NCBI RefSeq assembly: GCF_021601385.1
Contig: NZ_BQHO01000018.1
Span: 52,565-116,564, forward strand
Length of the DNA: 64,000 bases
Direction of reading: 5' to 3'
DNA from: Pseudomonas parasichuanensis
GTDB lineage: Bacteria; Pseudomonadota; Gammaproteobacteria; Pseudomonadales; Pseudomonadaceae
The position numbers and the translations under genes were made by a program. Position 1 is the stretch's first letter. Every line of letters begins with the position of its first letter. Below, piece after piece: positions 28,081-38,643 of the stretch. Below the pieces are notes generated by a model. That model was given only the letters and a program-made list of their open reading frames with translations, searched no databases and had not been told where the DNA came from.

Positions 28081-28200
28081 CCTGTAGGAGCGGCCTTGTG
28101 CCGCGAAAGGGCCGCAGAGCGGCCCCGGCAATTTTGATGGTAACGCTGAAGCCCGGGGGCTGCGTTGCAGCCCTTTCGCGGCACAAGGCCGCTCCTACAG
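28081..28200. repeat. REP inverted pair with wide spacing
   Basis: Facing CTGTAGGAGCGGCCTTGTGCC copies enclose about 65 bp containing GGGCCGCAGAGCGGCCC and GGGCTGCGTTGCAGCCC hairpins. The orientation of the copies is outward compared with most pairs in the window (CTGTAGG at the left edge, CCTACAG at the right edge). Confidence 0.85.
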
Positions 28201-28210
28201 GTGAACGATT

Positions 28211-29110
28211 TCACAGGCTGCGCTCCTGCTCCAGCCAATCCACAAACCGCTCGATCAATGCCCCACGCCGCTTGCGCGGCGGCAGCACCACGTAATACCC
28301 GCGCTTCGAGCGCAAACTCCCCTCCAACGGCCGACACAGCAAGCCTTGCTCCACCAGCCCGTCCACCAGGTGCCCCCAGCCGATCGCCACCCCCTGGCCG
28401 GCAATCGCCGCCTGGATCAGCAGGGTGTAATTGTCGAACCGCAGCTGCCCGGCCGGTGGCGGGCTGTCCACGCCAAACCCGCGAAACACCCCCGCCCAGT
28501 CGAACCAGCGGCTGGCCTGCTCACCCCGTAAATGGAGCAGGGGCAATCGTTGCAAAGCCACGGCTGACAAGGGTTTGCCATGAATCAGCCGAGGGCTGCA
28601 CACCGGGAAGACTTCCTCGTCGAACAGCCAGCGGCTCTCGCCCTGGTGGAAGCGGCCATCGCCGAACAGCACCGCCACATCGATGTCCGGGCGCAGCATC
28701 GCCTGGCTGCGCTCGCCGGTCACCAGGCTCACGTCCACTTGTGGATAAGCCGCGTGGAAACGCTGCAAGCGCGGCATCAGCCAGAACGCCGCAAAGGCGA
28801 AGTCGGTCGCCACCTGCAGCACCTCGCGCTGGCCGCGCCCACTGGCTTGGGCAACGCCATCGTCCATCGCCTGCAAGCCCTGGTGCACCTGCTCGAACAA
28901 CAGCAACCCCGCCTCGGTCAGCTCGATGCCGCGGTAAATCCGGTCGAACAACCGCGTGCCCAGCTGCGCCTCAAGGCGCTTCATCTGCTGACTCACCGCC
29001 GGCTGAGTGGTGCCCAGCTCCACGGCGGCAGCGGTGAAGCTGCGCAGGCGGGCGGCGGCCTCGAACACGCGCAAGGTGTCGAGGGGCAGGTCGGCAAGGT
29101 GCTCAAACAT
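28211..29110 (-). CDS. LysR regulator of the choline-sulfate locus
   Basis: 299 residues with a LysR HTH (RSFTAAAVELGTTQPAVSQQ) and an effector-binding domain. It is divergent from betC across 109 bp, so it is the likely local activator of betC and its neighbours, as in other pseudomonads where this gene order is conserved. Specific operator sites were not resolved. A perfect TTATCCACA sits in the divergent gap. Confidence 0.87.
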   Translation of the reverse strand: MFEHLADLPLDTLRVFEAAARLRSFTAAAVELGTTQPAVSQQMKRLEAQLGTRLFDRIYRGIELTEAGLLLFEQVHQGLQAMDDGVAQASGRGQREVLQVATDFAFAAFWLMPRLQRFHAAYPQVDVSLVTGERSQAMLRPDIDVAVLFGDGRFHQGESRWLFDEEVFPVCSPRLIHGKPLSAVALQRLPLLHLRGEQASRWFDWAGVFRGFGVDSPPPAGQLRFDNYTLLIQAAIAGQGVAIGWGHLVDGLVEQGLLCRPLEGSLRSKRGYYVVLPPRKRRGALIERFVDWLEQERSL

Positions 29111-29156
29111 AAGCTTGGCTAATCCCAGTCATTGCCCGGCATGGGCTTTACCCCTG

Positions 29157-29165
29157 TTATCCACA
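29157..29165. promoter_or_regulatory. DnaA-box sequence in the betC divergent promoter region
   Basis: An exact TTATCCACA between the LysR gene and betC. It is one of 14 such exact matches in the window, most of them in 28.7-52.7 kb. Binding by DnaA is inferred from the consensus only. Confidence 0.5.
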
Positions 29166-29219
29166 GCCGCATGCTGGATTGCAAGTGGTACCCATAACCC
29201 TTGACGATGGAAGGCACCC

Positions 29220-30737
29220 ATGAAGCGACCCAACATCCTGTTCATCATGGCCGATCAGATGGCTGCGCCCTTGCTGCCGATCTACAACCCATCGTCGATC
29301 AAGATGCCCCACCTGGCCCGCCTCGCCGAACAGGCCGTGGTGTTCGACAGTGCCTACTGCAACAGCCCGCTGTGCGCACCGTCGCGCTTCACCCTGGTCA
29401 GCGGCCAGTTGCCCAGCCGCATCGGCGCCTACGACAACGCCGCCGACTTCCCCGCCGACGTGCCTACCTACGCCCACTACCTGCGCCGCCTTGGCTACCG
29501 CACCGCGCTGTCGGGCAAGATGCACTTCTGCGGCCCCGACCAGTTGCACGGCTACGAAGAGCGCCTGACCAGCGATATCTACCCGGCCGACTACGGCTGG
29601 GCGGTGAACTGGGATGAACCGGATGTGCGCCCGAGCTGGTACCACAACATGTCTTCGGTGCTGCAAGCCGGGCCCTGTGTGCGCACCAACCAGCTGGATT
29701 TCGACGAAGAGGTGGTGTTCAAGGCGCGCCAGTACCTCTACGACCATGTGCGCGAGGATGACGGCCGGCCGTTCTGCCTGACCGTCTCCATGACCCACCC
29801 CCACGACCCGTACACCATCCCCAGGCACTACTGGGATCTGTACGAGGCTGTGGATATCCTGCTGCCACGCGAGGAAATTGATCAGGCTGAGCAGGACCCC
29901 CACTCGCAACGCCTGCTCAAGGTCTACGACCTGTGGAACAAGCCGCTGCCCGTGGACAAGATCCGCGACGCCCGCCGCGCCTACTTCGGCGCCTGCAGCT
30001 ACATCGACGACAACATCGGCAAGCTGCTGCAAACCCTTGAAGACTGCGGCCTGGCCGACGACACCCTGATCGTGTTCTCGGGCGACCACGGCGACATGCT
30101 TGGCGAGCGTGGGCTCTGGTACAAGATGCACTGGTTCGAGATGTCGGCGCGGGTGCCGCTGCTGATCCATGCGCCCAAGCGCTTCGGGCCGGCCCGCGTC
30201 AGCGCCAGCGTATCCACCTGCGACCTGCTGCCAACCCTGATCGAACTGGCCGGCGGCGTTGTGGATAACCAGTTGCACCTGGATGGCCGCTCGCTGCTCG
30301 GCCACCTGCAAGGGCAGGGCGGGCATGACGAGGTGATCGGCGAATACATGGCCGAAGGCACGGTCGGCCCGCTGATGATGATCCGCCGTGGCCCCTACAA
30401 GTTCGTGTACAGCGAAGACGACCCATGGCTACTCTACGACCTGAGCCGCGACCCGCACGAGCGGGAGAACCTCACCGGCAGCCCGGACCACCAGGCGCTG
30501 CTGCAGGCATTTGCCGATGAAGCCAAACAGCGCTGGGATATCCCGGCCCTGCGCCAGCAGGTGCTGGCCAGCCAGCGGCGCCGCCGCCTCGTGGCCGAGG
30601 CGCTGGCCATCGGCAAGCTGAAAAGCTGGGACCACCAACCGCTGGTGGACGCCAGCCAACAGTACATGCGCAACCATATCGATCTCGACGACCTCGAGCG
30701 CAAGGCACGTTATCCACAGCCCGCACCCCTGGATTGA
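29220..30737 (+). CDS. betC: Choline sulfatase
   Basis: 505-residue type I sulfatase that hydrolyses choline-O-sulfate to choline and sulfate in the cytoplasm. The formylglycine motif CAPSR starts at Cys52, and the metal-binding N-terminus RPNILFIMADQMA and GDHGDMLGERG segment are present. The C-terminal extension characteristic of choline sulfatases is present too. It is followed 14 bp later by a choline-type binding protein gene, forming an operon. Confidence 0.94.
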   Translation: MKRPNILFIMADQMAAPLLPIYNPSSIKMPHLARLAEQAVVFDSAYCNSPLCAPSRFTLVSGQLPSRIGAYDNAADFPADVPTYAHYLRRLGYRTALSGKMHFCGPDQLHGYEERLTSDIYPADYGWAVNWDEPDVRPSWYHNMSSVLQAGPCVRTNQLDFDEEVVFKARQYLYDHVREDDGRPFCLTVSMTHPHDPYTIPRHYWDLYEAVDILLPREEIDQAEQDPHSQRLLKVYDLWNKPLPVDKIRDARRAYFGACSYIDDNIGKLLQTLEDCGLADDTLIVFSGDHGDMLGERGLWYKMHWFEMSARVPLLIHAPKRFGPARVSASVSTCDLLPTLIELAGGVVDNQLHLDGRSLLGHLQGQGGHDEVIGEYMAEGTVGPLMMIRRGPYKFVYSEDDPWLLYDLSRDPHERENLTGSPDHQALLQAFADEAKQRWDIPALRQQVLASQRRRRLVAEALAIGKLKSWDHQPLVDASQQYMRNHIDLDDLERKARYPQPAPLD

Positions 30738-30751
30738 GAAGAGAGGCCGCC

Positions 30752-31675
30752 ATGCAGAAGTTCTCCACCGCCGTGCTCGCCCTGGCCCTGGGCCTGGGCA
30801 CGGCCCACGCCGCCGACAGCGACGCGCAATGCAGCACCGTGAAACTGGCCGACCCCGGCTGGAGCGATATCGCCAGCACCAACGCCCTGGCCCGGCTGCT
30901 GCTGGAAAGCCTGGGTTACCAGGTGAAGATCGACAGCCTGGCCGTGCCGATCATCTACGGCGGCCTCAAGGATGGCCGGGTGGATGCCTTCCTCGGCAAC
31001 TGGATGCCGGCGCAGCAGGGCTTCCATGACAAGTTCATCGCCAACGGCGATGTGCAACAACTGGCGAAGAACCTGGAAGGCACCGAGTTCACCCTGGCTG
31101 TGCCCGACTACGTGTGGAACGCAGGTGTGAAGGACTTCGCCGACCTGCAAAAGCATGCCGAGCAGTTCGACAAGAAGCTCTACGGCATTGGATCGGGCGC
31201 GCCGGCCAACCTGTCGCTGAAAGCGATCATCGACAAGAACGAGTTCGATCTGGGGCAGTGGAAGCTGGTCGAGTCCAGCGAGCAGGCAATGCTGGCGCAG
31301 GTGGACCGGGCGGTGAAGAAGCAGCAGTTCATCACCTTCCTCGGTTGGACCCCGCACCCGATGAACGTGAAGCTGAAGATGCATTACCTCACGGGTGGGG
31401 AGAAATGGTTCGGCAGCAAGGGCGATGTTTACACCCTGACCCGCAAGGGGTATCCACAGGCGTGCCCGAATGCGGCGAAGCTGCTGGGGAACTTGAAGTT
31501 CTCGCTGGAGATGGAGAACAGCATCATGGCCGAGGTTGTGGATAAGAAAGTGAGCTTCGATGAGGCGGCCAAGGCTTGGGTTAAGGCCCATCCAGAGCTG
31601 CTGGAAGGGTGGTTGGCTGGAGTGACCACCAAAGCCGGTGGCAGCGCCCAAGAGGCCGTAACAGGCAGACTCTAG
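30752..31675 (+). CDS. ChoX-like periplasmic choline-binding protein
   Basis: 307 residues with a signal peptide (cleavage after AHA) and the OpuAC/ProX-type fold. The LADPGWSDIASTNALA start and YVWNAGVKDFADL segment resemble choline-binding ChoX proteins. No permease or ATPase gene adjoins it, so it probably works with a Cho/Opu transporter encoded elsewhere. GAGAGGCCGCC precedes the ATG at 30752. Ligand (choline or choline-O-sulfate) is inferred from betC. Confidence 0.88.
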   Translation: MQKFSTAVLALALGLGTAHAADSDAQCSTVKLADPGWSDIASTNALARLLLESLGYQVKIDSLAVPIIYGGLKDGRVDAFLGNWMPAQQGFHDKFIANGDVQQLAKNLEGTEFTLAVPDYVWNAGVKDFADLQKHAEQFDKKLYGIGSGAPANLSLKAIIDKNEFDLGQWKLVESSEQAMLAQVDRAVKKQQFITFLGWTPHPMNVKLKMHYLTGGEKWFGSKGDVYTLTRKGYPQACPNAAKLLGNLKFSLEMENSIMAEVVDKKVSFDEAAKAWVKAHPELLEGWLAGVTTKAGGSAQEAVTGRL

Positions 31676-31693
31676 AGCCTTGCAGCCAGTTCC

Positions 31694-31790
31694 GGCCTCA
31701 TCGCTGGCAAGCCAGCTCCCACACAGGTACAGCGACAGTCTTGAGGCTTGTGGTATCACTGTGGGAGCCGGCTTGCCGGCGATGAGGCCG
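31694..31790. repeat. REP inverted pair (CTGGCAAGCCAG/CCGGCTTGCCGG)
   Basis: Two facing copies of different subtypes: the left has TCGCTGGCAAGCCAGCTCCCACA and the right TGTGGGAGCCGGCTTGCCGGCGATGA. The pair lies between the binding-protein gene and the SulP gene on the same strand and may separate the transcripts. Confidence 0.85.
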
Positions 31791-31830
31791 GCAAGGCCAA
31801 CACAAGATCGGATCCTAAGCGAGTTGCCCC

Positions 31831-33396
31831 ATGCCCCGCCTTATCCACCTGCTGCCCTTCCTCACCTGGCTGCCCCACCAATCGGGCCGCAGCCTGCGCC
31901 AGGACCTGCTGGTGGGCCTGAGCGGCGCCATCCTCGCCCTGCCGCAGTCCATCGCCTACGCCCTGATCGCCGGGCTGCCCGCCGAGTACGGCCTGTACGC
32001 CGCCATCGTCCCCGTGCTGATCGCCTGCCTGTGGGGCTCGTCCTGGCACCTGATCTGCGGCCCTACCGCCGCCATCTCCATCGTCCTCTACGCCAGCATC
32101 AGCCCGCTGGCCGTGGCCGGCAGCGCCGACTACGTGACCCTGGTACTGCTGCTGACTTTCCTTGGCGGTGTCTTCCAGTTGCTGCTGGGGCTGTTGCGCT
32201 TCGGGGCGCTGGTCAATTTCGTTTCCCACTCGGTGGTGCTGGGCTTCACCCTCGGCGCCGCCATCGTCATCGCCCTTGGGCAGCTGCCGAACCTGCTGGG
32301 GATGGACCTGCCGAGCCAGGCCACGGCGTTGAAGACTGTGCAGGACCTGGCTGGGCACATGGGCGAAGTGGATCTGCCATCGCTGGCCCTGGGCCTGGCC
32401 ACGCTGGTCATCGGTATTGCCCTGAAACTGTGGCGCCCGCGCTGGCCAAGCCTGTTGATAAGCCTGCTGCTGGTCAGCCTGGTGGCCTGGCTGTTACCCG
32501 GCGTGTTCGGCCACGTGCCCAGGGTGGCTGCGTTTGCCGGGCAACTCCCGCCCTTCAGCCCGCTGCCGCTGCTGGACGTGGAACTGATGCTGCGCCTGCT
32601 GCCCAGCGCTGTGGCGGTGGGCATGCTGGGGCTGGTCACCAGCCTGTCGATTGCCCGCTCGTTGTCGGCACGTTCGGAGCAACTGATCGACCCTGACCAG
32701 GAGATCCGCGCACAGGGCCTGTCCAACATCGGCGGCGCGTTTTTTTCCGGTTACCTGTCCGCGGGTTCCTTCACTCGCTCGGGCCTGAGCTACGACGCTG
32801 GCGCCCGCTCGCCACTGGCCGGGGTGTTCTCGGCCTTGTGGGTGGCGCTGTTCGCCGTGACCGGCGCCGGGCTGATCGCCCACCTGCCGATCCCGGCGAT
32901 GGCGGGGAGCATCCTGCTGATCTGCTGGGGGCTGGTGGACCATCGCGGCATTCGCGCGCTGTTCCGGGTCAGCCGTTCGGAGTTCCTGGTGATGGCGCTG
33001 ACAGCGGCGGCGACGCTGCTGTTGGAGTTGCAGACGGCGATCTATGCCGGGGTGTTGGCGTCGCTGTTCTTCTACCTCAAGCGCACCTCGCGGCCACGGG
33101 TGCAGCAAAGCCGGGAAGGGGAGGCGGACATCTTGCGGGTTGGCGGGTCGATTTTTTTCGGCGCGGCGCATTATCTGCAGGTGCGCCTTCAGCGCTGCCA
33201 GGGACCACACGTGGTGATCGATGCGCGGCAGGTGAACTTCATCGACTATTCGGGTGTGGATATGTTGCACCGCGAGGCGCGGCGGTTGATGCGCAGTGGC
33301 GGGAGCCTGACGTTGCAGCGGGCAAGGCCGCAGGTGATGGAGGAGTTGCAGAAGCTGGAAGGGGTTGAACTGTGCCCCATCCGGTTTGAGGAGTGA
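31831..33396 (+). CDS. SulP/SLC26-family transporter linked to choline-sulfate use
   Basis: 521 residues: SulP membrane domain (QSIAYALIAGLPAEYGLY near residue 40, many helices) and a C-terminal STAS domain (VNFIDYSGVDMLHREARR). It is distinct from the SulP gene at 11525. Conserved placement downstream of betC and the choline-binding gene suggests it moves sulfate released from choline-O-sulfate, or choline-O-sulfate itself; neither is proven. A REP pair separates it from the upstream gene. Confidence 0.9.
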   Translation: MPRLIHLLPFLTWLPHQSGRSLRQDLLVGLSGAILALPQSIAYALIAGLPAEYGLYAAIVPVLIACLWGSSWHLICGPTAAISIVLYASISPLAVAGSADYVTLVLLLTFLGGVFQLLLGLLRFGALVNFVSHSVVLGFTLGAAIVIALGQLPNLLGMDLPSQATALKTVQDLAGHMGEVDLPSLALGLATLVIGIALKLWRPRWPSLLISLLLVSLVAWLLPGVFGHVPRVAAFAGQLPPFSPLPLLDVELMLRLLPSAVAVGMLGLVTSLSIARSLSARSEQLIDPDQEIRAQGLSNIGGAFFSGYLSAGSFTRSGLSYDAGARSPLAGVFSALWVALFAVTGAGLIAHLPIPAMAGSILLICWGLVDHRGIRALFRVSRSEFLVMALTAAATLLLELQTAIYAGVLASLFFYLKRTSRPRVQQSREGEADILRVGGSIFFGAAHYLQVRLQRCQGPHVVIDARQVNFIDYSGVDMLHREARRLMRSGGSLTLQRARPQVMEELQKLEGVELCPIRFEE

Positions 33397-33407
33397 CCAT
33401 CAGATGC

Positions 33408-33512
33408 TGGGGCTGCTGCGCAGCCCTTTCACGGCACGAGGCCGCTCCTACAGGTGATCGCGTTCCTTGTAGGAGCGGCCTTGTGCCGCGAAAGGGCCGC
33501 AAAGCGGCCCCA
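33408..33512. repeat. REP inverted pair between SulP and aroE
   Basis: Facing GGCCGCTCCTACAG copies with GGGGCTGCTGCGCAGCCC and GGGCCGCAAAGCGGCCC border hairpins, between convergent genes. One copy has substitutions (ACGGCACGAGG). Confidence 0.87.
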
Positions 33513-33523
33513 AAATCTCGCAC

Positions 33524-34348
33524 TTAGCCGCGGGCCAACTGCCGACGCAGCTCATCCAGCACCGGCCCGGTCTCAGGCCGAACCCCACGCCAGATAAAGA
33601 ACGCCTCGGCGGCCTGCTCCGCCAGCATCCCCAACCCATCCAGCACCTTCGCCGCACCCAGCTTGCTGGCCCACTGGCAGAACGGCGTCGGTTCCTTGCC
33701 ATACATCATGTCGTAGCACACGGTACGCCCCGCCTCGACCAGGCTCTCGGCAATCGGCGGCAGCTCGCCAGCCAGGCTCGCCGAGGTGGCGTTGATGATC
33801 ACGTCCACCGGCTCGTGCAACCAGGCAAAACCGCTGGCCACCACCGGCCCCAGCTCATCGAACTCACGGGCCAGCTGCTCGGCCTTCTCCACCGTGCGGT
33901 TGGCGATCACCAGCGATTGCGGGTTGTGCGCCAGGATCGGCTCCAGCACACCGCGCACCGCACCGCCGGCACCGAGGATGAGGATGCGCTTGCCGGCCAG
34001 CTCGACCCCAGCGTTGACGGTGAGGTCACGCACCAGCCCGGCGCCATCGGTGTTGTCGCCTTGCAATGTGCCGTCGGCCAGCTTGCTCAAGGTGTTCACC
34101 GCGCCTGCACGCTGGGCACGCGGGGTGAGGCTGTCGCACAGGCGGTAAGCCTCTTCCTTGAACGGCACGGTGACGTTGGCGCCGCTGCCTTGCTTGAAGA
34201 AGCCACGGGCGCAGTCGCTGAACTCGTCCAGCGGCGCCAGCAGCGTGTTGTACTCCAGGTCCTGGCCGGTCTGGTCGGCGAACAGGCGGTGGATCAGCGG
34301 CGACTTGCTGTGGCCGATGGGGTTACCGAAAACGACGTACTGGTCCAT
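33524..34348 (-). CDS. aroE: Shikimate dehydrogenase
   Basis: 274-residue NADP-dependent enzyme of the shikimate pathway (3-dehydroshikimate to shikimate). Substrate-binding [13 protein letters not shown] is at the N-terminus, the catalytic lysine in [11 protein letters not shown], and the NADP Rossmann loop in [15 protein letters not shown] at 34348 is the start used by pseudomonad AroE; a further in-frame ATG 21 bases upstream is less likely. It follows hemF by 25 bp on the same strand. Confidence 0.96.
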   Translation of the reverse strand: MDQYVVFGNPIGHSKSPLIHRLFADQTGQDLEYNTLLAPLDEFSDCARGFFKQGSGANVTVPFKEEAYRLCDSLTPRAQRAGAVNTLSKLADGTLQGDNTDGAGLVRDLTVNAGVELAGKRILILGAGGAVRGVLEPILAHNPQSLVIANRTVEKAEQLAREFDELGPVVASGFAWLHEPVDVIINATSASLAGELPPIAESLVEAGRTVCYDMMYGKEPTPFCQWASKLGAAKVLDGLGMLAEQAAEAFFIWRGVRPETGPVLDELRRQLARG

Positions 34349-34373
34349 GGGTGATCCTCGGGTTTCCACAGGC

Positions 34374-36506
<2,133 letters not shown>

Positions 36507-36511
36507 TCAGT

Positions 36512-36820
36512 TCAGCCAGCGGGCCTTTCGGCTGCTGGCGCCGACTCGATGCCCTCAAGCATCGCCTCCACCAACCCCTCCGCCATTTCCAGCGAATGCA
36601 GGCTGGACCAGAACATTCCCCGCCCCTCGTCCCGCAGATGGTCGAGCGCCTTGATGCCCGTGTCGTAGGCGCAGCGCAAGTAGAGCGCTACATGCACCAG
36701 GGCGTCGTGTGGGGAGACATCAGGGTTCACGGAAAAGAGGGGCGGATGGCCGGCATCGCAGCGGCCGAAGGGGTGGGCGGAAGTATTGGGGAGGGGTGGA
36801 TCGGGGACGATCTTTTTCAT
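36512..36820 (-). CDS. DUF3077/DUF6124-type small Pseudomonas protein
   Basis: 102 residues starting MKKIVPDPP, with the family phrase PPLFSVNPDVSPHDALVHVALYL and a following helical segment (HSLEMAEGLVEAMLEG). Members are widespread in Pseudomonas, often as several divergent copies, and have no assigned function. Two ATG codons lie side by side (36823 and 36820); the second matches the family start. Its 5' side is an unusual intergenic block full of inverted repeats, which may be its leader or control region. Confidence 0.82.
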   Translation of the reverse strand: MKKIVPDPPLPNTSAHPFGRCDAGHPPLFSVNPDVSPHDALVHVALYLRCAYDTGIKALDHLRDEGRGMFWSSLHSLEMAEGLVEAMLEGIESAPAAERPAG

Positions 36821-36844
36821 CATGAGATCTCGCATCTAGGCCGA

Positions 36845-37020
36845 CACGCATCCGTTACCACACGGATGGGTGGCAGCTGCATACGGGGTGGTAAACCGGG
36901 AGAGATCTCAAAACCCGGCAGGCACGAGGCCTCCCGCATGCAGCCACCATAGACTGCCAAGATCTCTCCCTGCTCGGGTTACCACACCCGATCGCCAAGT
37001 TATTCGGCGACGGTCTGGAG
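36845..37020. other. Highly structured intergenic block upstream of the DUF3077-type gene
   Basis: Nested inverted repeats fill this block. Two hairpins have the identical loop TACCAC (36849-36868, stem CATCCGT/ACGGATG; 36975-36990, stem CGGGT/ACCCG). The complement GTGGTA is present between them at 36887-36892. GGGAGAGATCT (36898-36908) pairs with AGATCTCTCCC (36960-36970), and TCGCC/GGCGA form a hairpin at 36992-37010. This looks like a folded RNA leader, an ncRNA, or a cluster of protein sites. I cannot tell which strand is used. Confidence 0.6.
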
Positions 37021-37279
37021 CCTAGAGGCAAGAGTTCCCACTGAGAAGGTAATGGCAGTCGACAGGCTGCGTAGGATATTTCTCTGAATTCAAGATGGGC
37101 AACCTTGGGAGGAAAAATCAGAAAGTCCTGAGGGTGCAGAGAATCCCTGTAGGAGCGACACGCGAGAGAAAGGGCCTCGCTTGACCGTGCCGACTCTGAG
37201 GCGTAGCCTTTCTGCCTGAGGTTGTGCTGGTGCGCCGGTTGAGTTTCAAGTTATCCGGGCGAGTGCATCCTTACCCTTT
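37021..37279. other. Non-coding remainder of the gap between 36820 and 37297
   Basis: No convincing gene. It includes a degenerate REP fragment near 37148 (CTGTAGGAGCGACACGCGAG). The longest plus-strand frame starting with ATG here is about 29 codons and looks accidental. Confidence 0.5.
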
Positions 37280-37305
37280 GGCCGCCTACGCGGCCATTAT
37301 TTTTT
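37280..37305 (+). terminator. Possible rho-independent terminator, rightward
   Basis: GGCCGC-CTAC-GCGGCC followed by ATTATTTTTT. It would terminate a rightward transcript coming from the structured block. The T run also encodes the last two lysine codons and stop of the leftward gene, so it may be coincidental. Confidence 0.4.
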
Positions 37306-37740
37306 GGGCTTGTTTCTATCCCCTTTAGGCACGATGGAATAGAGCTCCGCCTTGGGCTTGCGGGCCGTCAGTTCAAAAATCGCCTCATCATAGATTTCAT
37401 TGCCATAGCCATCGTTTCGGCCGATTGTGCTGCGAAGGGCAGTCATGTGCGTGGCTCTCTTCCAGACCGATGTCGCTGCCAGCGCTGCCTTGATTTGCAG
37501 AACCATGTCATCAATGGTGTATCCGTCCCGTACCACCCGGCTTCTGTAGGCATGACTGCCAATAAATACGATGCCCGGATCCTCAAGCTGGGGTAAATCC
37601 TGCCCTTTTTTCTGCCTGTTGATCGCTTCGAACTGATCTGCGGTAAATCTGCCTATTTCCACCGCCCTGACCCGATGGTTGGACGCTAGCTGCTCCAGAT
37701 TCGCCCTTATCAGGTACTCGGCATTTTCGAATAGCGGCAT
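37297..37740 (-). CDS. Unrecognised protein, possibly acquired
   Basis: 147 residues from the ATG at 37740, which follows GGGAGCATCCGG. I do not recognise the family. It is soluble and mixed alpha/beta: an N-terminal helix (LFENAEYLIRANLEQLASN), FTADQFEAINRQKKGQDLP, IVFIGSHAYRSRVVRDGYT and a basic tail ending KGDRNKPKK. The frame is open for another 73 codons upstream, into a REP element, so it could be the remnant C-terminal part of a larger protein. Codon use is less GC-biased than its neighbours. It interrupts the usual qor-tsaC neighbourhood. Confidence 0.6.
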   Translation of the reverse strand: MPLFENAEYLIRANLEQLASNHRVRAVEIGRFTADQFEAINRQKKGQDLPQLEDPGIVFIGSHAYRSRVVRDGYTIDDMVLQIKAALAATSVWKRATHMTALRSTIGRNDGYGNEIYDEAIFELTARKPKAELYSIVPKGDRNKPKK

Positions 37741-37900
37741 TTTTCCGGATGCTCCCGCCGATTTGCGACGCACGGCGAGCAAGCTAGATGCAGGGGTTCC
37801 TGTAATGAAGGTGACGACTTGGGACGGGGGAAGTAGGACCTTTCCCAATTGGTTTACCGGGCAACCATTTGTGAGAAAGCCTGGAGAATCTGGGCGGTTT

Positions 37901-38040
37901 CTGGGGCCGCTTCGCGGTCCTTTCCGACCGGTCCGCCGCCTCGGCAAGGCCGCTCCCACAGGTTACAACGCCAAGCCCGAGAACTGCTCTGTACTGTAGG
38001 AGCGGCCTTGTGCCGCGAAACGAGGGCGAAGCCCTCGCCA
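37901..38040. repeat. Degenerate REP pair between tsaC and the unrecognised gene
   Basis: A complete CTGTAGGAGCGGCCTTGTGCCGCGAAA copy on the right faces a diverged copy on the left (TCGGCAAGGCCGCTCCCACAGG). Border hairpins are GGGGCCGCTTCGCGGTCC and CGAGGGCGAAGCCCTCG. Confidence 0.8.
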
Positions 38041-38046
38041 GCGGTA

Positions 38047-38604
38047 TCACCCCGGACGAACGATCTCGCCGGTCGCCAGATCTCTAATCACACTCGGATT
38101 CTTCCGCCCCCCCAACGCCCCACCCAGCACCATGTCCAGCTGCTTGTGGAAATACTGCTCCACCCGCAACCGGCTCTTGGCCGCCGGGCGCCCGGCCGGG
38201 TTGCAGGACGTGGAAATCAACGGCCCGACAAACGCACACAGCTCCCGCACCTGCGGATGATCGCTGACCCGCAGCGCCACGCTGTCATGCTGCCCGGTCA
38301 CCCACTCGGGCAACAGGTCCTGGTGCGGCACCAGCCAGGTGTTCGGCCCCGGCCAGGTGGCGGCCATGCGGTCGATCCAGTCCTGGGGGAAGTCTTCGAA
38401 CAGGAAGTCGAACTGGTGGATGCTGTCGGCGACCAGGATCAGGCCTTTATCCACAGGCCGCGACTTGAGCGCCAGCAGGCGATACACCGCATCTTCGTTC
38501 CATGGGTCGCAGCCCAGGCCCCAGACCGCTTCGGTTGGATAGGCGATCACCGCACCCGCCTTGATCTCACGCGCGGCTTGTTGCACACGCCAACTGCTCA
38601 CCAT
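38047..38604 (-). CDS. tsaC: Threonylcarbamoyl-AMP synthase TsaC (YrdC/Sua5)
   Basis: 185-residue YrdC-fold enzyme that makes threonylcarbamoyl-AMP for t6A37 tRNA modification. The signature [21 protein letters not shown] is followed by [15 protein letters not shown] and the [11 protein letters not shown] segment that bind ATP/threonine. It lacks the extra Sua5 domain, as expected for TsaC. It follows dprA on the same strand after 39 bp, a conserved pairing in Pseudomonas. Confidence 0.95.
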   Translation of the reverse strand: MVSSWRVQQAAREIKAGAVIAYPTEAVWGLGCDPWNEDAVYRLLALKSRPVDKGLILVADSIHQFDFLFEDFPQDWIDRMAATWPGPNTWLVPHQDLLPEWVTGQHDSVALRVSDHPQVRELCAFVGPLISTSCNPAGRPAAKSRLRVEQYFHKQLDMVLGGALGGRKNPSVIRDLATGEIVRPG

Positions 38605-38643
38605 TTGTTGTCTCTCCGCCTATAAGCCTTGTGCGCAGTGTAC

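Noticed and set aside
37060-37180. Short ATG frame of about 29 codons on the plus strand
   Set aside because: No ribosome site and basic composition. It also runs into a degenerate REP fragment.
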